Positions 52,131-61,574 of a DNA stretch of 64,000 bases are shown here, piece by piece. Origin of the DNA: Micromonospora deserti (lineage in GTDB: Bacteria; Actinomycetota; Actinomycetes; Mycobacteriales; Micromonosporaceae). Both the position numbers and the translations under genes were made by a program. The first letter of the stretch is position 1. Each line of letters begins with the position of its first letter. The stretch spans positions 1 to 64,000 of the forward strand of contig NZ_POUB01000004.1 in the NCBI RefSeq assembly GCF_003236335.1. Direction: 5' to 3'. Under the pieces are notes generated by a model, which was not told the DNA's origin, searched no databases, and was given only the letters and a program-made list of their open reading frames with translations.

Positions 52131-53615
52131 TTACTGGCCAAAGCCGTTCCAGGCGCCGGTGCCGGGTTGGAGGCTGTGGTTCTCGGTTGCGCGTGGTGGG
52201 GCGGCGGGTCCGGTGTGGAAGGCCTGGTGGTCCAGGATCGAGCGCAGGTCGGCGTCGGCGAACCGACTGGCGACGGCTGCGGTGCCAAGGGCCCTGTCGA
52301 CGGTGTCGGCGCCCCGGAGTTTGGCCAGGACCACAGCGTCGGCCATCTTCGCGGCGATGCCGCGTACTCCTTGGGCCGCGGCCTCCTCCAGCCAGGCTGC
52401 GGCGCCCGGGCCGATCGCCAGGAACTCCTCCTCGGCCGCGTTGGTCGGCCTCGCGGTGCGGGTGCCGCGGGCAGAGGGCGGGTAGTGCTCGTCGATGATG
52501 ACCGGGTTGCCCGGGGTGGAGCGCGGGTGGCGGGCGATCTCTGCAGGGATGTCGTCCTCGATGACGGTGACGACGAGTTCTTCGCCGTGCCAGCGAACGA
52601 ACACCTGCTGGCCGGCGAAGCGGTGCGGGACCGAGTAACGGACCTGGTCGACGCGGATCGTGGAGTCCTTCTCGTGGACCTGCCGGGTCTGTCCGAACGC
52701 CGCGGTGAAGGGGTGCTCGGGGACCGGGTGGAGCCGAACCGCTCCTGGGCGAGCAGCTCGACCGGAGGTTTGCGGGTCTCGCGGTGGACCCGGCCGTTGA
52801 CCTCGTCCATGAACGCGCGGCATGCCTGCTCGATCTCGGCGAACGAGCCGTAGGAGGCACGGAGGTTGACCTCGGTGGGCACGAGGTCCCGTTTGGCGAT
52901 CTTCACCGTGTTCTCTGACCCGCCCTTGGACGCCGGGTCGGCCGGAACGCAGGTGCGGACCGTGGTGCCGTAGTGGCAGGCGATGGACACGATGTCGCGG
53001 TTTCGGACCGCGAGTGTGGCGATGTGAGCGGTGGTCACGGTCTTTTCATTGTCGGTCAGGCAGTAGGTCGGCACCCCGCCGAAGGCCCGGAACGTCGCGT
53101 CCAGACAGGCCGCGATTGTCGGGATGGTCTTGTCCAGCACCGGGATGACGACTCGAAACCGGGACCAAGCCAGCCACGCGCACCACAGTGTCGTGCGGCG
53201 ACCGGCGAGGCGTGGACCTTCGCCCCAGTCCCACTGCGCCCATAGCGCGGGCTCGGCGACCCAGGGGCGGTGGACACGGCGGTGGCCGGATCGCCAGGAC
53301 TCCTTGGCGGCGGCCACCGCGCGGCGGGTAGTGCGTTCGGTGCCGGGGAAGCCCATTGCGACAAGCTTCTTGTGGACCTGGTCCGCGCCGATCCGCCCGC
53401 GCGACTGCTCGACGAGTTCCTCGACCTTGGGCTTCCAAGGCGTCGATCATCTTCGCCCGCGGCAGCCGCCCCACAGCGGCGGTCCCGTTCTCGCGCAGCT
53501 GGACGTAACGCTGGACTGTGTGGTGGTCGCATCCCACGAGTTCGGCGGCCCGACGGTAGCTCCCGGTCAGGTCGTAGGCGGCAAGGATCTCCATGATCTC
53601 CTGATTCGTTTTCAC
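52131..53615 (-). pseudogene. istA: IS21-family transposase IstA, at least two frameshifts
   Basis: From ATG 53615: MKTNQEIMEILAAYDLTGSY, RRAAELVGCDHHTVQRYVQL (HTH). After a shift near 53450: EPALWAQWDWGEGPRLAGRR, VPTYCLTDNEKTVTTAHIAT, DPASKGGSENTVKIAKRDLV (D, D and E of the rve core). After another near 52735: RVDQVRYSVPHRFAGQQVFV, RWHGEELVVTVIEDD, ending at 52131. Together with the downstream istB it forms one decayed IS21 element; I could not define its terminal repeats. Confidence 0.83.
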
Positions 53616-53719
53616 GGACGGGTGCTGATCCAGCCCCGCGGTATCGCGCGCGCAGCAGCAGCCCGGTGGGTGCCCAAGTCAGCTGAGCGCGGCATGGCCG
53701 CATTGGCCTCGGTTCGGTG

Positions 53720-55093
53720 TCATCCGGCCATCTCCTCATGGCGCGCGAGAGCGAACACGAACCAGGCGATGGCGGAGACCGCGGCCGACATCAGCAGGGC
53801 CCATCCAGTGCCTGCGGCGACGGCAGCACCCATGACGACGACGCCGAGGGTGGCGCCGACCTGGCGCACGGCGTTGAGCAGGCCGCCCACCGCACCGGCC
53901 GTGCCCGCCGGGGCGACGCCGACAAGGGCCGCGACCAGAGCCGGCAAGGCGTAGGAGACGCCGAAGCCGGTCATCAAGAGGCCCACCGCGAGCCACATGT
54001 AGCCGCCGTCGGCGAAGACCACGCCTGCTAGCACTGCACCTCCAGCGGCCAGCAGAGCCAAACCGGCCAGGATCGGACGGCGAGGACCCACCCGTGCCAC
54101 GATCTTGCCCGTGAACGGCGGATTGGCCGCGAAGGGAACCGTCAGCGGCAAGAACGCCAGCCCGGTCTGCAGCGGGTCCAGGTGCCGCTCCTGCTGCAAC
54201 AGCAGCGGCAGCACGAACAGCCCCCCAGTCAACGCGAAGTTCACCGCCGCAGCGGCCAGCAGACCAGCCCGCACCCGGCCTGACCGCAGCAGAGCCCGGT
54301 TCAGGACCGGCGCCTGGCTGTGGCGCTCCAGGCCGCAGAACGCGAGCGCCGACACCCCGAACCCCACCGATGACCACGCGGCGTGGGCCCATGCCTGCGA
54401 ACCGGCGGCGATCAGCGCGTCCGTGAAGAGGGCCAGCACTGCGGCGGCTGCTAACTGGGCGGGCCAGTCGATCCGGCGGTCACTGCGCGGGCAGGCCACC
54501 GCCCGGCCCAGCGTCAGCGCCAGCACCGCCAGGCCGATGGGCACGTTGACCAGGAAAATAGACCGCCATCCGGCCGCGCCGACCAAGGCGCCGCCCGCGA
54601 TCGGACCGGCCGCAACGGCCGCGCCGCTGATCGCGGCCCATGCCGAGACCGCGCGCGCCCGTGCCGCCGGTTCTGGGTAGAGCTGGGCGATCATCGCCAT
54701 CGAGGCGGGCACGCACGCCGCCGCGGCGACCCCCGAGATTGCACGCAGGAGGACCAGGGCCCACAGCCCCGGGGCGAACGCACTGAGCAAGGATGCGAGC
54801 GTGAAGACCGTGATCCCGGCCCGGAAGAGCCGCTCGGCACCGAATCGGTCCGCCGCCGCCCCCGCCGACAGCAGCAGCGCGGCGAACGCCACGGTGTAGC
54901 CGGCGGTCGCCCACTGCAACCCGGCCATCGAGGTGTGCAGAGACGATGCCAGATCAGGCTCGGCTACCGACAGCACCGTCATATCCAGCAGCACCATGAA
55001 GTAGCCCAGCGAAATGCCCGTCAGGGCGCTGGAACGCCCCCGCGGCGATCGAAGATTCGCCCCTGCGGGTGCAGATGAACTCAAAAGGGTCAT
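53720..55093 (-). CDS. MFS drug-type exporter, DHA2 family
   Basis: 457 aa, ATG start. Twelve or more membrane helices. The DHA2 signature in helix 1 is ISLGYFMVLLDMTVLSVAEP. Motif A follows helix 2 (LSAGAAADRFGAERLFRAGI), and a helix 5 antiporter motif is at AAISGAAVAAGPIAGGALVG. Likely exports a toxic small molecule with proton influx. It is divergent from a LysR regulator gene with a perfect 21-bp palindrome between them, so it is probably that regulator's target. Confidence 0.9.
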   Translation of the reverse strand: MTLLSSSAPAGANLRSPRGRSSALTGISLGYFMVLLDMTVLSVAEPDLASSLHTSMAGLQWATAGYTVAFAALLLSAGAAADRFGAERLFRAGITVFTLASLLSAFAPGLWALVLLRAISGVAAAACVPASMAMIAQLYPEPAARARAVSAWAAISGAAVAAGPIAGGALVGAAGWRSIFLVNVPIGLAVLALTLGRAVACPRSDRRIDWPAQLAAAAVLALFTDALIAAGSQAWAHAAWSSVGFGVSALAFCGLERHSQAPVLNRALLRSGRVRAGLLAAAAVNFALTGGLFVLPLLLQQERHLDPLQTGLAFLPLTVPFAANPPFTGKIVARVGPRRPILAGLALLAAGGAVLAGVVFADGGYMWLAVGLLMTGFGVSYALPALVAALVGVAPAGTAGAVGGLLNAVRQVGATLGVVVMGAAVAAGTGWALLMSAAVSAIAWFVFALARHEEMAG

Positions 55094-55185
55094 AACTGGG
55101 ACAGCTCCCCGAAGACGACAGTGGGAAGGACGCCAACACTGTGCGTTTCGTCAGGTCAACAGCTCCACCGCCGCAGCCGCACGAC

Positions 55186-55206
55186 GCGTTCGGAATTTCC
55201 GAACGC
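55186..55206. promoter_or_regulatory. 21-bp palindrome, LysR-type operator candidate
   Basis: Arms GCGTTCGGAA and TTCCGAACGC around one central T, a perfect inverted repeat containing the T-N11-A pattern of LysR-type boxes. It lies between the divergent MFS start (55093) and LysR start (55227), 20 bp before the latter. Confidence 0.7.
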
Positions 55207-55226
55207 TGCGGGCTGTTTCTCCGCGT

Positions 55227-56108
55227 GTGGAGCTACGCCAACTCAGGACCTTCGAGGCCGTCGTCCGCCACCGAACCGTGACCGATGCCGCCGTCGCGCT
55301 CGACCTCGCCCCCTCGTCCGTCTCCCAGCAAATCCGGACCCTCGAGGAAGCACTCGGCGTGGCCCTGTTCGTGCGCGGCCCCAAGGGCATGGAGCTCACC
55401 CCCGCCGGACAACGGCTGCAGGGATGGGCACGGTCCCTGCTCGACCAGGCCAAGCAGGCCACCCGCGACGTCAGAGGCGAACGGCAACTGCTCCGGCTCG
55501 GCGCGCTGGAAACCCTCGCCGGCTCCTACGTGCCCCAGGTGTTCGCCCGATTCGCCGAACGCCGGCCCGACATCGACCTCGAAATCCACACCGAACGCAA
55601 CCGCGACGGCCTCCTCACCGACGTGATCGAGGGACGACTCGAAGCCGCCCTGCTGCTGGACTCCGGCGACAACGTCGGCGGACTCGGCTTCCCCGCCCCC
55701 GCCGAACCGCTCACCTTCATTGACCTCGACCCGATCCCCCTCGCACTGGTATCCGCACCTGCCCACCCGCTCGCCGCCCGAACCGCACTGACTCCCGATG
55801 ACCTCAAACACGAGCGGCTCCTGGTCAACGTCCCGGAATGCTCGTTCTGGATGGCCGGGGACAAGATCCTCGGCTCCGGTCCCAAACGGATCAAAGTCGG
55901 AGGCGTCCCGGTGATGCGCGCGTGGGCCGAGCACGGACTCGGAATCACGCTGCTACCCCAGTTCGCGGTCGCCGACAGCCTCCACTCCGGCGCCCTGATC
56001 CAACTCGACCTCCCACTCCCGGATCTCAGCCTGCGGCTGATCTGGCGAGAAGACCAGGAGTCGTTGCCTGGCATGCGCGACATCCTGTACGCCGCAGCCC
56101 GCCCCTGA
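55227..56108 (+). CDS. LysR-family transcriptional regulator
   Basis: 293 aa from GTG 55227. N-terminal winged helix: VELRQLRTFEAVVRHRTVTD, AAVALDLAPSSVSQQIRTLE, EALGVALFVRGPKGMELTPA. C-terminal type 2 periplasmic-binding fold for an effector: LRLGALETLAGSYVPQVFAR, EGRLEAALLLDSG, WAEHGLGITLLPQFAVADSL. Divergent from the MFS exporter with a shared palindrome, it likely activates export in response to the substrate and represses itself. Confidence 0.92.
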   Translation: MELRQLRTFEAVVRHRTVTDAAVALDLAPSSVSQQIRTLEEALGVALFVRGPKGMELTPAGQRLQGWARSLLDQAKQATRDVRGERQLLRLGALETLAGSYVPQVFARFAERRPDIDLEIHTERNRDGLLTDVIEGRLEAALLLDSGDNVGGLGFPAPAEPLTFIDLDPIPLALVSAPAHPLAARTALTPDDLKHERLLVNVPECSFWMAGDKILGSGPKRIKVGGVPVMRAWAEHGLGITLLPQFAVADSLHSGALIQLDLPLPDLSLRLIWREDQESLPGMRDILYAAARP

Positions 56109-57148
56109 ACACCAGACCTCGCCGACCCACCGGGGAGAACCCCTGTCCGCCATTGTGTGGGCCTTGCTGGCCGCCCCTGGGGCGATCTTCATGTCCGCTA
56201 ACAGACGTCGACGGCATGTGCGGTGAATGCGCGTACGAGTTTGAGCATGACCAGCGGGAGACTCCGGAGCCTGGCTGCAGGCCGTCGGCCCCGCCAATCG
56301 ATGGAGAAGGCCGCCGAAAGTACCTCGCAGCATGAGCCGGCCTGATCGCTGCGACTCTCGGCCGTCATCTCCGAGCGCCTCGGTCGGTCCGGCCGTCGCG
56401 GTTGCGTTTGATCGGATGCCTCGCCACGATCGTGGTCGTCCTCGCTCGATGACCAGCCCTGCCCCCGCCAGACCCTCATGCCGTGCCCGTCGCCGGCTCG
56501 GTTCCGCAGCTCCGCGGTGTCCTGGGTGAACTGGTGCAGCCGCCCGAGGACCCGCCGTAACCTTCTACAGTTGCGGCCCGCAGCCTGACTGACGTGCCCG
56601 CCGATGGCCTGGCTGGCTTTCGCCACCAGCGCCGGCACGTCGTCGTTTCTCGTCGATCGGCTGACCGCGTAGGCCGAGGACGCCTTCGCAATTCTCAGCA
56701 GCGGATGTCGAGCGCTTCGCCGGGAGTCAGGACGCCCGGCACGCAAGATTGCCCCGAACGGGCCCGCCACCAGGTCCCGCAGCCTCATCGGCACTGACCG
56801 TCGGAGGCCGGCTGGCCTGGTGCGGGTTTGTACGTCGAGCCGCATGGGTTCGTGCGTGCGCCCGCACACCGACACCGGCAGGTTTGCCCGCGGAATGACC
56901 GTTCGGGTGGACAGGTCCAGGGCGAGGGCGGGCAAACATAGTCGACCCGCTCATGGCTCTTTGCCAGTGGCAAAGTAGCGGATGATGCGGTTCCGGAGCA
57001 GGCACGCCACGCGGAGCAGAGACGGCGTGTCGCGCCTCGTGGCCCCGCCTTGGTGACTCGGCGGCACGCCGCATACCCGGCTCAGCAAGAGAACGCTGCG
57101 CACTGTCGCCCCTGGGCGTTCACCGCCACTGCCGCCGCAACACGGGCT
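56109..57148. other. about 1 kb without a supported gene
   Basis: Open frames on both strands lack conserved motifs and coherent starts. A minus-strand frame around 56400-56700 has some protein-like runs (for example DVPALVAKASQAIGGHVSQA) but no recognisable fold. It is probably eroded coding sequence between the LysR gene and the ABC exporter operon. Confidence 0.4.
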
Positions 57149-57169
57149 CTAGCGATCTTTGGTCGCTAG
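57149..57169. terminator. hairpin downstream of the ABC exporter operon
   Basis: Perfect 7-bp arms CTAGCGA and TCGCTAG with a 7-base loop, about 160 bp past the stop of the ABC exporter operon on its transcribed side. There is no T-tract, so a termination role is only suggested by position. Confidence 0.3.
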
Positions 57170-57327
57170 GTGGTATGGGCTGCTTATGCCCGAGAGGGAG
57201 CCTGCTCCACGCTACGCAGAGCAGGGGAGCTTGATGTTCCCCGGGTTTTTCGGAGGCGTGTCGGTTGGCGTCAGGCGACGGATAGGAATGGGAAAAGGAA
57301 CCCGGCCTGCCATCAATCAGTGCTTGT

Positions 57328-59112
57328 TCATCCGTGCCAGGAGTGCCAGAGGGCGGCGTAGGCGCCATCGGCGCGAACGAGGTCGTCGTGGCTGCCGAGT
57401 TCGGTGATCCGGCCGTCTTCGAGTACTGCCACCCGATCGGCGTCGTGCGCGGTGTTGAGACGGTGCGCGATGGCGATGACGGTACGGCCGGTCACGACGG
57501 CGGCGAGCGCCCGCTCGGTGCGCCGGGCGGTTGTCGGATCGAGCGCGGCGGTCGCCTCATCGAGGATCAGTGTGTGCGGGTCGGCGAGCACGAGCCTTGC
57601 CAGCGCGAGCTGTTGGGCGTCGGCGGCAGCGAGTTCGCGGGCGCCGTCGCCGAGTTGCGTGTCAAGGCCGTCGGGCAGGTCGGTATACCAGTCGGCGCCC
57701 ACGGCTACCAGTGCGGACCGCATCTGTTCGTCGGACGCGCCAGACGCGGCGAAGGCGAGGTTGTCGCGCAGCGAGCCGATGAAGACGTGGTGCTCCTGAG
57801 TGACGAGGGCGATCCGGCGGCGCCGCTCGGCCGGGGCCAGGTCGGTGACCGGGCGGCCACCGAGGCTCACCACACCCTCGCGCGGCGCGTCGATTCCGGC
57901 GAGCAGCCGGGCGAGGGTGGACTTCCCGGCGCCCGAAGGGCCGACGATGGCGAGACGTTCGCCAGGGTGCACCTCGAGGTCGATCCCGTGCAGCACATCG
58001 GGGCCGTCGGCGTACGAGAATCGCGCGCCGCGCACCACGAGCCGCTCCCCCGACGGCGCGGACGCCCTGCCGCGCGGTTCCGGTATACCGGTTGCGGCCG
58101 GGGCGACCGTGACGGGGCCGGACCCGTTCTCCGGTTCAGTCTTCTGGCCGACACCGAGCACGCGGGCGAATGAGGCGAGGCCGCGTTGCGCCTGCTCCAT
58201 CCACTGCAGCAGCCGGTCCAAGGGATCGACCGCCTGCTGGAGATAGAGCGCGGCGGCGACCACCTCACCGAGCGTCACCATGCCTCTGGGCAGGAAGAAT
58301 CCGCCGATGAGCAGCACCGCGGCGATCGGCAGCGCGTAGCTCGCCTCCACCACCGGGAAGAAGACGGAGCGGAGGGCCAGGGTCGCCCGGCGGGTGGCCC
58401 ACACCTGGCCTATGCGCTGAGTGCCGTACGCGACGCGATCGGCGCCGAGGCGGAGCGCTTCGACGGTCCGGGCGCCCTCCGCAGTCGTGGTCAGCGCCTC
58501 GGTCAGCTCGGCGGTCGCGGCCCCCTCGGCAAGGTACGCCCGCCTGGCGCGACGCAGGTACCAGCGGGTGACCGCGAAGATCGACGGTAGCCCGATCAAG
58601 GCGACTAGGCCGAGCAGCGGGTGCAGCAGGAAAATCGCGCCGAAGAGAAGCGACAGTTGTGTCGAGGCGATGACGATGACCGGCACCACGTCGCGGACGG
58701 TGGTCCCGACGGTCGTTACATCAACCGAGCTGCGGGTAGCAAGTTCGCCGGTGCCGGCGCGCTCGACGAGCGAGACTGGCAGGTCGAGCGTCCGCGAGAC
58801 GAACTCCTCGCGCAGTCGGGCGACGGCACGCTCGCCGAATCGGTGACCGGCGTACTGGGCGTACCTGGAGAGCAGCCCTTGGGCCAGCACGCAGACGCCG
58901 ATCGAGAGCGCCAGGCGGTCCACTGCGGCCGCGCCCGCACCGGCGGCGACCTCGTCCACGATCCTGCCCAGCAACCACGGTGCGGCGAGCCCGGCGATCG
59001 CGGCGGCGCCGTGCAGCACCAGCACGATGGCGACCGCGCGACGGTCCCGGGCGATGAGGTCCAGCGCGGCCCGGCGGACGACGGACCGGTCCGCGACGGG
59101 GAGCCCGGTCAC
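57328..59112 (-). CDS. ABC exporter half, NBD with intact Walker motifs but degenerate signature
   Basis: 594 aa from GTG 59112, which overlaps the stop of its partner (GTGA). Type IV ABC exporter: six helices (LVLHGAAAIAGLAAPWLLGR; VVPVIVIASTQLSLLFGAIF), then an NBD with Walker A IVGPSGAGKSTLARLL, Q-loop LVTQEHHVFIGSLRDN, Walker B HTLILDEATAALDPTTA and H-loop IAIAHRLNTAHDADR. The signature is ELAAADAQQLALAR where LSGGQ is expected. With the partner it can form one full ATP site and one dead site. Substrate unknown. Confidence 0.9.
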   Translation of the reverse strand: MTGLPVADRSVVRRAALDLIARDRRAVAIVLVLHGAAAIAGLAAPWLLGRIVDEVAAGAGAAAVDRLALSIGVCVLAQGLLSRYAQYAGHRFGERAVARLREEFVSRTLDLPVSLVERAGTGELATRSSVDVTTVGTTVRDVVPVIVIASTQLSLLFGAIFLLHPLLGLVALIGLPSIFAVTRWYLRRARRAYLAEGAATAELTEALTTTAEGARTVEALRLGADRVAYGTQRIGQVWATRRATLALRSVFFPVVEASYALPIAAVLLIGGFFLPRGMVTLGEVVAAALYLQQAVDPLDRLLQWMEQAQRGLASFARVLGVGQKTEPENGSGPVTVAPAATGIPEPRGRASAPSGERLVVRGARFSYADGPDVLHGIDLEVHPGERLAIVGPSGAGKSTLARLLAGIDAPREGVVSLGGRPVTDLAPAERRRRIALVTQEHHVFIGSLRDNLAFAASGASDEQMRSALVAVGADWYTDLPDGLDTQLGDGARELAAADAQQLALARLVLADPHTLILDEATAALDPTTARRTERALAAVVTGRTVIAIAHRLNTAHDADRVAVLEDGRITELGSHDDLVRADGAYAALWHSWHG

Positions 59113-60878
59113 CGCAGCACCCCGTCCATGCCAACGGATTCCTGGTTATCACCGGAGTCACTGCGCCGGGACACCAGCGCCCGGTAGCTCGGGTCCTGTT
59201 CGAGCAGCTCGAAGTGGGTGCCGGTCCCGACGATCCGGCCTTCGCGCAGGTGCGCGACCGTGTCGGCGCACCCGAGCAGCAGTGGCGACGTAGCCAGCAC
59301 GATCGTGGTTCGCCCGGCCCGCGCGGCCCGGAGTCGCTGCGCGATGCGCGCCTCGGTGTGCGCGTCCACGGCCGACGTCGGGTCGATGAGGATCAGGACG
59401 TCCGGTTCGGCGAGCAGGGCCCGGGCGAGGCGTATGCGTTGTCGCTGGCCGCCGGAGAGGCTACGGGCCCGGGTGCCGATCGGCGTGGCGAGCCCGTCCG
59501 ACAGGGCGTCGACGACATCCTCGGCCGACGCCGTACCCAGCGCCGCTCTGATGTCGGCGTCGCCGACGCCCGCCCTGGTACGCAGAATCTCCCGCAGCGT
59601 CCCGCCGAAGAGGTACGAGTCGTGGTCGGCGACGAGGATTCGAGCCCGTACCTCGTCGAGTGCGACCCCGGCCAGCGGTACGCCACCCCAGGTCACGTCG
59701 CTGGCGACGAACCGCCCGAGGCGGTCGGCCAGCCCGATGGCCTCGGCCGGGTCATCGGCGGCGACGGCGAGCAGCCGCCCGGCGGGTACCGTCAGCCCGG
59801 TGACCGGATCGTGCAGTTCGGCGGGGCAGTCCGGCGCGGGCTGGACTCCCGCCCTGCCGACTCCCGAAGGCGGCGCGGCGTCGTCCGGAGTCAGGTTGAG
59901 CAGGGCGACGATCCGGCGGGCGGCGACCCGGCCCCGGATCACCTGGTAGCCGCCCTCCAGCAGGAACCAGACCGGCACGATGAGGACCGCCACGTACCCG
60001 TAGACGGCAACCATCTGCCCGATCGTGATGTCGCCAGCCGCGGCCATCCGCGCCGCCAGCCACACCACGGCGGCCAGGAAGAAACCCGGGATGACGATCG
60101 TCAGCGCCTCGATCCAGCTGTTCACGGCGCCAACCCGGTATCCCTCAGTCAGCAGACTCTGGGAGCGGGCCGCGTACCGGCGGGCGAACAGGCCGCGCCC
60201 ACCGACCCCGGCGAGCACGCGCAGCCCCGCCACGATATCTCCGGCGCGGGCGGTGAGGACGCCCTGCTGGTGCCGGTAGACCGACTCGACCCGTTCGAGG
60301 CGGCGCAGCAGAGGTCCCACGACCACCACCGTCGCGGGCACGCCGAGCAGCACGAACAGCGCCAGGAGCGGAGAAACCGACCACAGCACGACGGCGACGA
60401 ACGCGTACGCGAGGACCGCGCCCACACCCGGCCCGGTCATCGTCAGCACCGCCGACGTGTGCGTGACATCGGCGCCGCCGACGGTGGCGACCTCCCCGGC
60501 GGCGAGCTTGCGCGGCAGCACGGCACCGATCCGGGACAGTTGACGCAGCAGGACGGCCGCGGAGCGGGCCGACGCGTCCTCCCGGACGAACGTCATCGTG
60601 CGGTGCCGCATGATGCCCAGGTACGCCAAGCCCACCCCCGCGACGAGGATCGCGGCCACCCACCACAACAGCGCCCGGTAATCGGATACGCGCAGCCCAT
60701 CGTCGATGGCGCGGGCGACGAGGTACGGCCGGACCGACAACCCGAGCATCCAGGCCGTACCGATCAGGCTGCCGCGCAGCACCCGCCACGGCTGACAGCG
60801 GACCAGCCACCAGATGTACCACATCGGCCCCCTCGTATCCGGCACGCCAGGCTCGGGATGAGGGAGCTGCGGGGGCAC
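59109..60878 (-). CDS. ABC exporter half, NBD with lost Walker A but canonical signature
   Basis: 589 aa from GTG 60878; ATG 60824, behind GAGGGGG, is a good alternative. Six helices (LLWWVAAILVAGVGLAYLGI; AYAFVAVVLWSVSPLLALFV), then an NBD whose Walker A region reads LLAVAADDPAEAIGLA, with no GxxGxGKS. The signature RSLSGGQRQRIRLARALLAE is canonical. Walker B is DVLILIDPTSAVDAHTE, where the catalytic Glu is replaced by Pro. It donates its LSGGQ to the partner encoded by the overlapping next gene, forming an obligate heterodimer. Confidence 0.9.
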   Translation of the reverse strand: MPPQLPHPEPGVPDTRGPMWYIWWLVRCQPWRVLRGSLIGTAWMLGLSVRPYLVARAIDDGLRVSDYRALLWWVAAILVAGVGLAYLGIMRHRTMTFVREDASARSAAVLLRQLSRIGAVLPRKLAAGEVATVGGADVTHTSAVLTMTGPGVGAVLAYAFVAVVLWSVSPLLALFVLLGVPATVVVVGPLLRRLERVESVYRHQQGVLTARAGDIVAGLRVLAGVGGRGLFARRYAARSQSLLTEGYRVGAVNSWIEALTIVIPGFFLAAVVWLAARMAAAGDITIGQMVAVYGYVAVLIVPVWFLLEGGYQVIRGRVAARRIVALLNLTPDDAAPPSGVGRAGVQPAPDCPAELHDPVTGLTVPAGRLLAVAADDPAEAIGLADRLGRFVASDVTWGGVPLAGVALDEVRARILVADHDSYLFGGTLREILRTRAGVGDADIRAALGTASAEDVVDALSDGLATPIGTRARSLSGGQRQRIRLARALLAEPDVLILIDPTSAVDAHTEARIAQRLRAARAGRTTIVLATSPLLLGCADTVAHLREGRIVGTGTHFELLEQDPSYRALVSRRSDSGDNQESVGMDGVLR

Positions 60879-61574
60879 CCGTCCAGGTTACCGATCAAGC
60901 TCGCGACGTACCCACGCATTACCGCGCCGGTCGAGTCCACGCGCGCCAACCGCGTCTCCGCGGGACTCAACAGCTCCCGGCCGCGCGGAGTCGTCGATAC
61001 GCCAACGCGCGCATCTTTGGCACGAGCGGATGCAGCCGAGGCTCCGTTCGCGGTCGTCATACCAATCGGATCCGGCTCGGCCCGCGGTACGACACTGGTC
61101 GACATGAACGAAGCCGCCGGCAGCCTGGGCCGCTTGCCGAGAAGGCGCTGAGCGACCCGACATGACGTGAGTTCGCTGTCCCGCCTTGGCCATCGAGCGC
61201 TTGCTGCGTGCAGGCTGACCGGTCAGCAGGGATGGATCCGAAGCAACCCCATGCTCGCCGACCACTTTTACCAGCGCAGGAACTTGCCGATGCGACCCCT
61301 GCCAACCAGGAACGATGTCGCAGGTAGAGCGGCACTTTTCGATGGGCTGAAGGGTGAGTGCGAGGCAGCCGTTCGCTAGCACGGGCAAGCCGGGTCCCGG
61401 AATCTGACACACCTTCCAGGCCTGGCCGGACAGCACGGCGATCGGCCATCCGGGGATATCCCCGTCCCCCGACAACAGGCATCCGCAGGACGGCGTCCGG
61501 ATCTTGGTGCCCGCGAGCATGAGCCAGGCGCTACCGCACACTATCTGCGGCAGACATCCCATGGTTTTTCGATG
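60879..61574. other. about 700 bp without a supported gene
   Basis: A minus-strand frame from 61562 has a somewhat protein-like first 120 codons (GDIPGWPIAVLSGQAWKVCQ; GWQGSHRQVPALVKVVGEHG) but with unbiased third positions and no known motif, so I do not call it. The promoter of the ABC exporter operon must lie at its left edge. Confidence 0.4.

Noticed and set aside
51200-53700. Terminal inverted repeats of the IS21-type element
   Set aside because: I compared sequence near 51200-51250 with 53616-53700 and found no convincing inverted match, so element ends are not reported.
57140-57175. Possible tRNA or structured RNA around the CTAGCGA hairpin
   Set aside because: A single stem only; no cloverleaf, TPsiC-like or anticodon arm can be drawn.
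60888-61562. 224-codon open frame on the minus strand
   Set aside because: First part looks somewhat protein-like, but third positions are not GC-biased as in neighbouring genes and no motif or ribosome-binding site is visible.
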